Shown: piece after piece, positions 33,067 to 40,194 of the stretch
How the letters are laid out: every line of letters starts with the position of its first letter
Position numbering within the stretch: position 1 is the stretch's first letter
Assembly (NCBI RefSeq): GCF_000961885.1
Contig: NZ_JZKH01000029.1
Location: forward strand, 22,857-86,856
DNA length: 64,000 nucleotides
Reading direction: 5' to 3'
Source: Streptomyces rubellomurinus
Lineage (GTDB): Bacteria; Actinomycetota; Actinomycetes; Streptomycetales; Streptomycetaceae
Translations under genes and position numbers: made by a program
The notes under the pieces: model-generated
Told to the model about the DNA's origin: nothing
Seen by the model: the letters and a program-made list of their open reading frames with translations, nothing else
The model's database searches: none

Positions 33067-36000
33067 ATGTTCGTCCTGCACGCGCTGTGGCGGGCGGACG
33101 ACCGGCTGGCGCTCTGGGCCGAGGACGCCCGCGGCTACCCCCGCGCCCTGACCGGCGCCGCCCCCCGGGCCGACCGGCCCGCCCCGCACGCCCACCCGTA
33201 CGCCTGCCCGGCCGGCGAGCTGGCCACCGTGCTCGGCGGCATCGGCCCCGGCCTCGGCTGGCTCGCCGCGCAGGCCCCCGAACGCTGGGCGGGCCTGCTG
33301 CTGCCCACGGTCGGCGCGCTGCCCGCCCCCTCGCCCGACCTGCCGGTCACCCCGCCGCGCGGCGGCGCCGTGCTCACCCCCTGGCGGGTGCCCGCCCTGC
33401 TCTTCGAGCCCGGGGCGGCCGCCCAGCTGCTCGGCGAGATCTTCGACCCGCACTGGGCCGTCACCGACGCCGACCTGCCCGGCACCGGCCGGGTCGAGGT
33501 CGTCCGCGGCCCCGCGCTGCGCTGGCTCACCGGCGTGCACGACCTCGCCTGGCGGGCGGTCGGGCACGGGCGGGTGCTGCCGTGGGTCGTCCCCGGCGAC
33601 GGCGCGGCCGGCGCGGGCGGCGACGGCCCGCAGGCCCGGTGGCGCCCCGACCTCGACCCGGCCGGTCTCCGCGAGGCCGCCGCGCTGGCGGCGGGCTGCC
33701 CGCCCGTCCTGCTGGGGGAGTGGCCCGCCCGCCCCGCCCCCACCGGCGAGGCGCTGCTGGCGGAGGCGCTCGGCGCCCTGGTGGACGCCGAGGCCCGCGC
33801 GGCCCTGGCCGGGGCGCCCTTCCCGGCCGGCGCCACCACCCCCGAGCGCTGGCTGCACGCCCTCACCGGCCCCGTCGCCGAGGTCGCCGCCCCGCCCGAG
33901 GACGTCGCCGAACTGCGCGACCGGCTCGCCGCCTGGTACGCCGCCGCCGAACCCGCCGAGCCGGCGCTGCGGCTCTGCTTCCGCCTGGTCGAACCGCTCG
34001 GCCCCGACGCGGACGACCCCGAGGGCCACCCCTCCGACGACGCCTGGCGGCTGGAGTTCCTGCTCCAGGCCGTCGACGAGCCCTCCCTGCTGGTCCGCGC
34101 CGCCGACCTGCACGAGGGCGGCGCCGCCCGGGCCGCGCTCACCCGCGCGGCCGCCCGACCCGGGGGTCAGGAGGTCGACCCGGCCGACGTCCTGGTCGCC
34201 GAACTCGCCCGCGCCGCCCACCGCTGGCCCGCCCTGGACGCGCTGCGCCACCGCTCCCGCCCGTCCGCCCTGCCGCTCGACCGGGCCGGCGCGCTGGACT
34301 TCCTGCGCACCGCCGCCCCCGCCCTCGCCGAGGCCGGCTTCGGGGTGCTGCTGCCCGCCTGGTGGCGCCGCCGCCCCCGGCTCGGCCTGGCCCTGCGCGC
34401 CGCCGCCCCGCCCGCGCCGGGCTCGCTCGCCGTCAGCAGTCAGGTCGACCACGACGCCGTGGTCGCCTTCCGCTGGCAGGCCGCGCTGGGCCCGGACGGC
34501 GCCCCGCTCACCGAGCGGGAACTGGCCGAACTCGCCGCCGCCAAACAGGAGCTGGTGCGCGTCCGGGGCACCTGGCTGGAGGCCGACCCGGCCCAGATCG
34601 CCGCCGCGCTGGCCTTCCTCGCCGAGCAGCGCGACGGTGTGCTGCCCGCCGCCGACCTGCTGCGGCTCGCCCTCGACCCGGAGGCGACCGTCGCCGGGCT
34701 GCCGGTCACCTCCGTCCGGGTGGACGGCCCGCTCGGCGACCTGCTCGCCGGCCGTGCCGACGTCCCGGCCGGGCCTGAACGCGCCGACCCCCCACCGGAC
34801 TTCCGGGCCGAGCTGCGTCCGTACCAGCGGCGCGGACTGGCCTGGCTGCGGACCATGTCCGACCTCGGGCTCGGCGCCGTCCTGGCCGACGACATGGGCC
34901 TCGGCAAGACCGTCCAGACCCTCGCCCTGCTGGCCGCGGAGAAGGCCGGGGGCGCCACCGGCCCGACCCTGCTGGTCTGTCCGATGTCGCTGGTCGGCAA
35001 CTGGCAGCGCGAGGCGGAGCGCTTCGCCCCCGGCCTGCGCCGGTACGTCCACCACGGCTCGGGCCGCCTCGGCCCCGACCGGCTCGCCGCCGCCGTCGAG
35101 GGTGTGGACCTGGTCGTCACCACCTACGGGCTGGTCCAGCGCGATCTCGCCGCGCTGCGCACGATCCGCTGGCGCCGGATCGTCGCCGACGAGGCGCAGC
35201 ACGTCAAGAACGCCGGTACCGCGCAGGCGCGGGCGATCCGCGCGCTGCCCGTCGCCCGGCACCGGATCGCCCTGACCGGCACCCCGGTGGAGAACCGGCT
35301 CTCCGAACTGCACGCCGTGCTGGACTTCGCCAACCCCGGCCTGCTCGGCCCGGCCGAGCGCTTCAAGGAGCGCTACGCGATTCCGGTCGAGCTGCACCGC
35401 AACCCCGAGCGCACTGCTGAACTCCGGCGCCGCACCGCCCCGTTCGTGCTACGCAGGCTCAAGTCCGACCCGGCGGTGGCGGCCGAGCTGCCCGCCAAGC
35501 AGGAGATGACCGTCTGGTGCAACCTCACCGCCGAACAGGCCGGCCTCTACCAGGCGGTGGTGGCCGACCTGCTGCGGCGGGTCGAGGGCATCCGGGGCGT
35601 GGAGCGGCGCGGCACGGTGCTCGCGGCGATCGGCAAGCTCAAGCAGGTCTGCAACCACCCGGCCCAACTCCTGCACGACGGCTCGCCGTTGGGCGAGCGT
35701 TCGGGCAAGGTCGCCCGGCTCGCCGAACTGCTGGAGGAGGCGCTGGCCGAGGGCGACCGGACGCTGGTCTTCACCCAGTACGCCGAGTTCGGCGCGATGC
35801 TCCGCCCGTACCTGGAGCGCCGGCTCGGCGAGGAGGTGCTGTACCTGCACGGCGGTGTCCCGCGCGCCCGCCGCGAGGAACTGGTCGAGCGCTTCCAATC
35901 GCCGGACGGGCCAAGGGTGTTCCTGCTCTCGCTGCGGGCCGGCGGCACCGGTCTCAACCTGACCGCCGCCAACCAGGTGATCCACCTGGACCGTTGGTGG

Positions 36001-36252
36001 AACCCGGCGGTCGAGCAGCAGGCCACCGACCGCGCGTTCCGGATCGGCCAGCGCCGGGACGTCCAGGTCCGCCGACTGGTCTGCGTCGGTACCGTCGAGG
36101 AGCGGATCGACGAACTCCTGTCCGCCAAGCGCTCGTTGGCCGAAGCCGTGGTGGCGGAGGGGGAGCACCGGCTCACCGAACTGCCGCTCGACGAGCTGCG
36201 CGAACTGATCACCCTGACCCGCGAGGACGCCGTCGCCGAGGAGGACGCGTGA
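33067..36252 (+). CDS. SNF2-family helicase-like ATPase
   Basis: A 1061-residue Swi2/Snf2-type DNA translocase. The first 580 residues are actinobacterial-specific, Ala/Pro-rich, with a beta-strand region. The two RecA lobes follow: LRPYQRRGLAWL, LADDMGLGKTVQTLALLA (Walker A near residue 610), ADEAQHVKN (box II near 707), then LVFTQYAEFGAML, LYLHGGVPRARREELVERF, LLSLRAGGTGLNLTAANQVI and ATDRAFRIGQ. Such proteins remodel protein-DNA complexes or aid repair and transcription. Its start at 33067 gives MFVLHALW. The stop codon overlaps a short ORF by GTGA. In many relatives a SWIM zinc-finger gene follows; here it does not. Confidence 0.93.
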   Translation: MFVLHALWRADDRLALWAEDARGYPRALTGAAPRADRPAPHAHPYACPAGELATVLGGIGPGLGWLAAQAPERWAGLLLPTVGALPAPSPDLPVTPPRGGAVLTPWRVPALLFEPGAAAQLLGEIFDPHWAVTDADLPGTGRVEVVRGPALRWLTGVHDLAWRAVGHGRVLPWVVPGDGAAGAGGDGPQARWRPDLDPAGLREAAALAAGCPPVLLGEWPARPAPTGEALLAEALGALVDAEARAALAGAPFPAGATTPERWLHALTGPVAEVAAPPEDVAELRDRLAAWYAAAEPAEPALRLCFRLVEPLGPDADDPEGHPSDDAWRLEFLLQAVDEPSLLVRAADLHEGGAARAALTRAAARPGGQEVDPADVLVAELARAAHRWPALDALRHRSRPSALPLDRAGALDFLRTAAPALAEAGFGVLLPAWWRRRPRLGLALRAAAPPAPGSLAVSSQVDHDAVVAFRWQAALGPDGAPLTERELAELAAAKQELVRVRGTWLEADPAQIAAALAFLAEQRDGVLPAADLLRLALDPEATVAGLPVTSVRVDGPLGDLLAGRADVPAGPERADPPPDFRAELRPYQRRGLAWLRTMSDLGLGAVLADDMGLGKTVQTLALLAAEKAGGATGPTLLVCPMSLVGNWQREAERFAPGLRRYVHHGSGRLGPDRLAAAVEGVDLVVTTYGLVQRDLAALRTIRWRRIVADEAQHVKNAGTAQARAIRALPVARHRIALTGTPVENRLSELHAVLDFANPGLLGPAERFKERYAIPVELHRNPERTAELRRRTAPFVLRRLKSDPAVAAELPAKQEMTVWCNLTAEQAGLYQAVVADLLRRVEGIRGVERRGTVLAAIGKLKQVCNHPAQLLHDGSPLGERSGKVARLAELLEEALAEGDRTLVFTQYAEFGAMLRPYLERRLGEEVLYLHGGVPRARREELVERFQSPDGPRVFLLSLRAGGTGLNLTAANQVIHLDRWWNPAVEQQATDRAFRIGQRRDVQVRRLVCVGTVEERIDELLSAKRSLAEAVVAEGEHRLTELPLDELRELITLTREDAVAEEDA

Positions 36253-36458
36253 GCGAGCGCAGCGAGCCCGATGCCCCCATGGTCAACGTCGCCGCCTACT
36301 GGCGCGGCGACTTCACCCTGCGCCCGGAAGGCCGCGCCGAGGACGAGCCGGACGCGGACGCCCCCTCGCTCGCCCGCCTCGGCCGCTCCGGCATCACCGC
36401 GCACGGCCGCGACCTGGCCGCGCTGCTCGCCCCCGCCTACGACGCGTTCCTCGGCTGA
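36249..36458 (+). CDS. Short ORF coupled to the SNF2 gene
   Basis: A 69-residue ORF whose GTG overlaps the helicase TGA, or 59 residues from ATG 36279. It encodes NVAAYWRGDFTLRPEGRAED and DLAALLAPAYDAFLG. The first codons derive from GAGCGAGCGCAGCGAGC, a short repeat that often follows stop codons in streptomycetes, so ATG 36279 may be the true start. It has no recognised domain and could be a real small partner or a remnant of a larger gene such as the SWIM protein found next to related helicases. Confidence 0.42.
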   Translation: MSERSEPDAPMVNVAAYWRGDFTLRPEGRAEDEPDADAPSLARLGRSGITAHGRDLAALLAPAYDAFLG

Positions 36459-36532
36459 AGGCCGCCTGCCCGCCCGCGCCCGCCCGTGCCCGCCCGCCCG
36501 CGCCCGCCCGTGCCCGCCCGTGCCCGCCCGCC

Positions 36533-36550
36533 CGCTACCGTGCGGTAGCG
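36533..36550. promoter_or_regulatory. Perfect dyad CGCTACCG-tg-CGGTAGCG before the SigJ-like gene
   Basis: An 8+2+8 inverted repeat ends nine bases before the GTG start, directly after a CCCGCCCG low-complexity run. The hexamer TAGCGT within it would fit a -10 for a leaderless transcript, so the dyad may overlap the promoter. Confidence 0.5.
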
Positions 36551-36558
36551 TCCCGACC

Positions 36559-37485
36559 GTGACCGACACCACCGACGCCCGTCTGGCCGACTTCGAGCAG
36601 CACCGGCGCACGGTCTTCGGCATCGCCTACCGGATGCTCGGCAGCGTCGCGGACGCGGAGGACCTGGTCCAGGACACCTGGCTGCGCTGGAGCGCCGTGA
36701 CCGGCCCGGTGGCGAGCCCCGGCGGCTACCTGGCCCGGACGGTCACCAACCTCGCCCTCAACCGGCTGTCCTCCGCCGCCGTCCGCCGCGAGTCCTACGT
36801 CGGCCCGTGGTTGCCCGAGCCGCTGGTCACCGAACCGGACGCGACCGAGGGCGTCGAGCGCGCCGAGTCCGTCTCCGTCGCCCTGCTGGTGGTGCTGGAG
36901 AGCCTGTCCCCGCTGGAGCGGGCGGTGTTCGTGCTCAAGGAGGCCTTCGGCTTCTCCTACCCGGAGATCGCCGAGGCGCTGGACCGCACCGAGGCCGCCT
37001 GCCGCCAGGTCGGCAGCCGGGCCAGGGCGCAGGTGCGGGCCCGCCGGCCGCGCTACGACGCCCCGCCGGAGCTGCGCCGCCGGGCCACCGAGGAGTTCCT
37101 GGCGGCCTGCGTCGGCGGCGACCTCAACCGGATGCTCGACCTGCTCGCCCCCGAGGTCACCACCTGGAGCGACGGCGGAGGTGTCGTCCGCGCCGCGCTG
37201 CGGCCGGTCACCGGCGCCGGGAACGTCGCCCGCTTCGTCCTCGGCGTGCTCGGACAGCTCGGCGAACGGGCCGCGGTCCGCCCGGTCCTGGTCAACGGCG
37301 AGCCCGGCCTGCTGGTCACCGTGGACGGCGCGGTCGACTCCGTCTCCGTGCTCGACTTCGCCGAGGGGCCGGACGGCGGCCCGCTGGTCTCCGCGATCCG
37401 CGCCGTCCGCAACCCGCACAAGCTCGCGCACCTCGCCCACCTCGCGCACCTCGCCCACCTCGCGCACCGCGCCGACCGGGCTTGA
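36559..37485 (+). CDS. ECF sigma factor with SnoaL-like C-domain (SigJ/ECF41 type)
   Basis: A 308-residue sigma factor. Region 2 is RTVFGIAYRMLGSVADAEDL then VQDTWLRWS, region 4 LESLSPLERAVFVLKEAFGF and YPEIAEALDRTEAACRQVGS. Residues about 175-290 form a SnoaL-like domain (EFLAACVGGDLNRMLDLLAP), which in ECF41 sigmas controls activity in place of an anti-sigma. ECF41 genes usually sit beside a carboxymuconolactone-decarboxylase or similar gene; none is here. GTG 36559 has no ribosome binding site, so it may be leaderless. The C-terminus carries five LAH repeats encoded by a 9-base DNA repeat (37423-37467) running almost to the stop. Confidence 0.9.
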   Translation: MTDTTDARLADFEQHRRTVFGIAYRMLGSVADAEDLVQDTWLRWSAVTGPVASPGGYLARTVTNLALNRLSSAAVRRESYVGPWLPEPLVTEPDATEGVERAESVSVALLVVLESLSPLERAVFVLKEAFGFSYPEIAEALDRTEAACRQVGSRARAQVRARRPRYDAPPELRRRATEEFLAACVGGDLNRMLDLLAPEVTTWSDGGGVVRAALRPVTGAGNVARFVLGVLGQLGERAAVRPVLVNGEPGLLVTVDGAVDSVSVLDFAEGPDGGPLVSAIRAVRNPHKLAHLAHLAHLAHLAHRADRA

Positions 37486-37518
37486 CTCTCGACCAGGTCG
37501 AGCCCGCAGAGTCACCGC

Positions 37519-38610
37519 ATGGAGAGCGAGCTGCACAGCATCGGCGCCCTGTCCCGCGCGAGCGGCCTGGGCGTCGGCACCCTGCGCTACTACGACAGCG
37601 CCCAGGTGCTCGCGCCCGCCTGGGTCGACCCGCAGACCGGCTACCGCTGGTACCGGCCCGACCAGCTCGCCGACGCCCGCCTGCTGGCCCGGCTCCGCCG
37701 GGTCGGCCTGCCGCTGGCCGGCATCCGCGCGGTGCTCGGCGCCGCGCCCGGCAGCGGCGCGGGCCACCAGGTGCTCGACGCGCACCTGCGCCGCCTGGAG
37801 GACGGCCTCGCCGACGCCCGCCGCGAGCTCTCCCTGATCCGCACGATGATCGACCAGAGGGAGCAGCCGATGACCACCACGCCCGCAGGACTCCGCCTCG
37901 CCGTCCCCGCCGGGGAGCTGACCGCCGCCCTGGAGGCGGTCCGCTTCGCGGTCGGCAGCGACCCCGAGCAGCCCTCCCTCGCCGGGGTGCTGTTCGAGCC
38001 GGACGGCCCGGTGCTGCGACTGGTCGCCACCGACCGCTACCGGATGGCCTTCGCCGAGGTCCCGGCCACCGGGGCGCCCGAGCAGCCGACCGCGGGCACG
38101 ATCGTCCCGACCCCGCTGGTGGACGCGCTGCGCGCGCTGCTCGCCGCCGGTCCGGCCGAGGCGGTGCTCACCCTCGGCGGCGGCCGGGTCCGGGCCGAGG
38201 CCGGCGGGCACCGGATCGAGGGCGCCGCCCTGGACTTCGACTACCCCGACCACCGGGCCGTCACCAGGCTCGAACCGCGGCACCGGATCACCCTCCCGGC
38301 GGACGAGCTGCGCACCGCCGTCGCCACCGGCGCCACCCGCACCCTCCCCTCCGGCCCGCACGGCGCCGACTGCGAGGTCAGCGTCCTCGTCCCCACCCCG
38401 GACGGCCGGCTCGCCGTCGCCGCCGGGCCGGCCGGCGGGCCCGGCATCGCCGTCAACCGCGACTACCTGCTCGACGCCCTCGCCGCCGGGCGCCCCGAGC
38501 AGCTGCTGCTCGAACTCGGCGGCCCGATCGCCCCGCTCGCCGTCCGCAGCCCCGGCCGGCCCGGCACCTTCTCCGTCCTGATGCCCGTCCGCCTCCCCGA
38601 GGCCTCCTGA
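37519..38610 (+). CDS. MerR-type regulator fused to a sliding-clamp (DnaN)-like domain
   Basis: A 363-residue fusion. Residues 5-75 are a MerR DNA-binding domain (SIGALSRASGLGVGTLRYYD, then WVDPQTGYRWYRPDQLADAR), followed by a dimer helix to about 115. From about residue 120 the chain resembles the repeated fold of the DNA polymerase III beta clamp: LAVPAGELTAALEAVRFAVG, AGVLFEPDGPVLRLVATDRY and RITLPADELRTAVATGA. A full clamp has three such domains; this part has room for about two. It likely acts as a transcription regulator whose effector domain derives from the clamp. ATG 37519 follows the SigJ-like gene by 33 bases. Confidence 0.86.
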   Translation: MESELHSIGALSRASGLGVGTLRYYDSAQVLAPAWVDPQTGYRWYRPDQLADARLLARLRRVGLPLAGIRAVLGAAPGSGAGHQVLDAHLRRLEDGLADARRELSLIRTMIDQREQPMTTTPAGLRLAVPAGELTAALEAVRFAVGSDPEQPSLAGVLFEPDGPVLRLVATDRYRMAFAEVPATGAPEQPTAGTIVPTPLVDALRALLAAGPAEAVLTLGGGRVRAEAGGHRIEGAALDFDYPDHRAVTRLEPRHRITLPADELRTAVATGATRTLPSGPHGADCEVSVLVPTPDGRLAVAAGPAGGPGIAVNRDYLLDALAAGRPEQLLLELGGPIAPLAVRSPGRPGTFSVLMPVRLPEAS

Positions 38611-38620
38611 TCCGTTTGCT

Positions 38621-38650
38621 GGCGCTAGCGCCCTGCTTGCAAAAGCAAGC
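38621..38650. promoter_or_regulatory. Two adjacent palindromes before the XRE gene
   Basis: GGCGCTAGCGCC (38621-38632) and GCTTGC-aaaa-GCAAGC (38635-38650) lie 22-51 bases before the start codon and 11 bases after the upstream gene. The position suggests autoregulation by the XRE protein, or a small hairpin terminator for the second. Confidence 0.5.
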
Positions 38651-38671
38651 GGGGTGTTGCAGGCTGTCGGC

Positions 38672-39094
38672 ATGGCCTCACTGAACGTCGGCTCGCTGGG
38701 CGAGTACATCCGGGAGCAGCGCCGGAACGCGCAGTACTCGCTGCGGCAGCTGGCGGAGGTCGCCGGCGTGTCCAACCCGTACCTCAGCCAGATCGAGCGA
38801 GGGTTGCGCAAGCCGAGCGCGGAGATCCTGCAGCAGATCGCCAAGGCGCTGCGGATCTCGGCGGAGACGCTGTACGTCCAGGCCGGGATCCTGGAGGAGC
38901 GGCGGGGCGAGGGCCACGAGCTGCGGGCCTCGATCCTGGCCGATCCGCTGATCAACGAGCGGCAGAAGCAGGCGCTGCTCGCGGTCTACGACGCCTTCCT
39001 GAAGGAGAACGCCGCCCCGGCCGCCTCCGACTCCGCCGCCGGCGCGACGACCGACGGCCCAGCCGCCCAGAACACCCACCGGGAGGACCGGTAA
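38672..39094 (+). CDS. XRE-family helix-turn-helix regulator (Rv0474-like)
   Basis: A 140-residue DNA-binding protein. The Cro/CI-type domain is at about residues 9-65: LGEYIREQRRNAQYSLRQLA, GVSNPYLSQIERGLRKPSAE and LRISAETLYVQAGI. A charged helix around LADPLINERQKQALLAVYDA and a disordered tail follow. The trio with the next two genes (HBHA-like, DUF2516) has the same order as Mycobacterium tuberculosis Rv0474-Rv0476 as I recall it, supporting orthology. It is likely autoregulated through the palindromes upstream and controls the HBHA-like gene two bases downstream. Confidence 0.9.
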   Translation: MASLNVGSLGEYIREQRRNAQYSLRQLAEVAGVSNPYLSQIERGLRKPSAEILQQIAKALRISAETLYVQAGILEERRGEGHELRASILADPLINERQKQALLAVYDAFLKENAAPAASDSAAGATTDGPAAQNTHREDR

Positions 39095-39096
39095 CC

Positions 39097-39612
39097 ATGC
39101 CGATCACGGACGAGATCAAGAAGACCCTCACCGACCCGACCCCGCTGTACGCCCTCGCCGGCGCCGGGGACCTGGCGTACGAGAAGCTGCGCGAGGTGCC
39201 GGGCCGGGTGGAGGCGCTGGCGTCGGACCCGAAGGGCGCCCAGGAGAAGGCGGCCGCCAGGTTCCAGGAGGCGCAGTCGCTGGTGGCCGGGGCGCAGGCC
39301 AAGGTCACCGAGGCGGTCACCGCCCTGCCGACCGACCTCAATGGGCTGCAGGAGCGCGCCCAGGGCTTCGCCCTGCAGCAGGTGGCCCGCGCGGTCGAGC
39401 TGGCGGTGAAGGCCCGGGAGGCGTACGACGAGCTGGCCGAGCGCGGCAAGGTCGCGGTGGAGAAGGCCCGTCCGGGCGCCGCGACCGAGGCCGCCGAGGC
39501 CACCGAGCCCGCCGTCGAGCCGGTGGAGATCGAGGCCGCCGAGCCCGTCGAGCCCGCCGAGGCCGGGCCGAAGAAGACCGGCCGCGCCCGGAAGGCCGCG
39601 GACGACCGCTAG
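39097..39612 (+). CDS. HBHA-like helical protein
   Basis: A 171-residue protein resembling mycobacterial heparin-binding haemagglutinin. An N-terminal segment PLYALAGAGDLAYEKLREVP is followed by a long amphipathic Ala/Glu/Lys coiled coil (about 30-135), and a tail of Glu/Ala/Pro repeats ends in a short basic stretch KKTGRARKA. HBHA binds glycans on host cells through a much longer Lys-rich tail; in a soil organism a role in envelope or lipid bodies is more plausible. GGAGG lies 12 bases before the ATG, inside the XRE gene end. No signal peptide. Confidence 0.82.
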   Translation: MPITDEIKKTLTDPTPLYALAGAGDLAYEKLREVPGRVEALASDPKGAQEKAAARFQEAQSLVAGAQAKVTEAVTALPTDLNGLQERAQGFALQQVARAVELAVKAREAYDELAERGKVAVEKARPGAATEAAEATEPAVEPVEIEAAEPVEPAEAGPKKTGRARKAADDR

Positions 39613-39751
39613 GCGTGGCCGCCGGGCAGGCGTGGAAAGCCGCCGAACGGGGCACATCCGGTGACTGCGGGACGTTGAGAGCAGAGCGGACAGCCACCCG
39701 TGCCAGGATGGGCGGCCGGGCGCCGCAGCACGGACGACGGAGGAGACCACG

Positions 39752-40096
39752 GTGGGTGGAGTGTTCCAGATCTTGGCCCTGGACTACCTGAACCCGTTCT
39801 GGTGGGTGGCGGTGGCGATCCTCGGCTTCAAGCTGTTCGTCCTGCTCGACGCGGCCTCCCGCCGCGAGGACGCCTACCGGGCGGCGGACAAGAAGACCAA
39901 GCAGTTCTGGCTGGTGATCCTGGGGATCGCGTTCGGCCTGGACCTGCTGTTCGGGGCGATGCCGCTCTCCAGCTTCCTCACCCTCGCCGGGCTGGTCGCG
40001 GCGATCGTCTACATGGTGGACGTCCGCCCGGCGATCCGGGCGCTGACCGGCGGGAGCGGCGGCCGGAGCAACTCCGGCCCGTACGGCCCCTGGTGA
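39752..40096 (+). CDS. DUF2516-family membrane protein
   Basis: A 114-residue membrane protein with three hydrophobic segments (about 12-32, 50-68 and 73-92), and the motif DAASRREDAYRAADKKTKQF between the first two. The family is conserved in actinobacteria next to HBHA-like genes but has no known function. GTG 39752 has GGAGGAG upstream. The 16-bp repeat and terminator that follow separate it from the convergent phosphatase gene. Confidence 0.88.
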   Translation: MGGVFQILALDYLNPFWWVAVAILGFKLFVLLDAASRREDAYRAADKKTKQFWLVILGIAFGLDLLFGAMPLSSFLTLAGLVAAIVYMVDVRPAIRALTGGSGGRSNSGPYGPW

Positions 40097-40100
40097 GCGG

Positions 40101-40148
40101 CCGCTGAACGCGCCGTCCGCTGAACGCGCCGGCCACTGAACGCATCGG
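40101..40148. repeat. 16-bp tandem repeat after the DUF2516 stop, three units
   Basis: CCGCTGAACGCGCCGT, CCGCTGAACGCGCCGG and CCACTGAACGCATCGG follow each other from five bases after the stop. Each contains TGA. Confidence 0.88.
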
Positions 40149-40176
40149 CCCGGTCGGGGATCCCCCGACCGGGCCG
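40146..40176. terminator. Bidirectional hairpin terminator
   Basis: A 14-bp stem (40146-40159 with 40163-40176) with a 3-base loop lies between the convergent DUF2516 and phosphatase genes. Confidence 0.8.
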
Positions 40177-40194
40177 AGTCGTGTCCGCCGGGCG

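Noticed and set aside
33025..35397. 790-codon minus-strand frame opposite the SNF2 helicase
   Set aside because: The plus strand carries all SNF2 motifs; the antisense frame is composition-driven.
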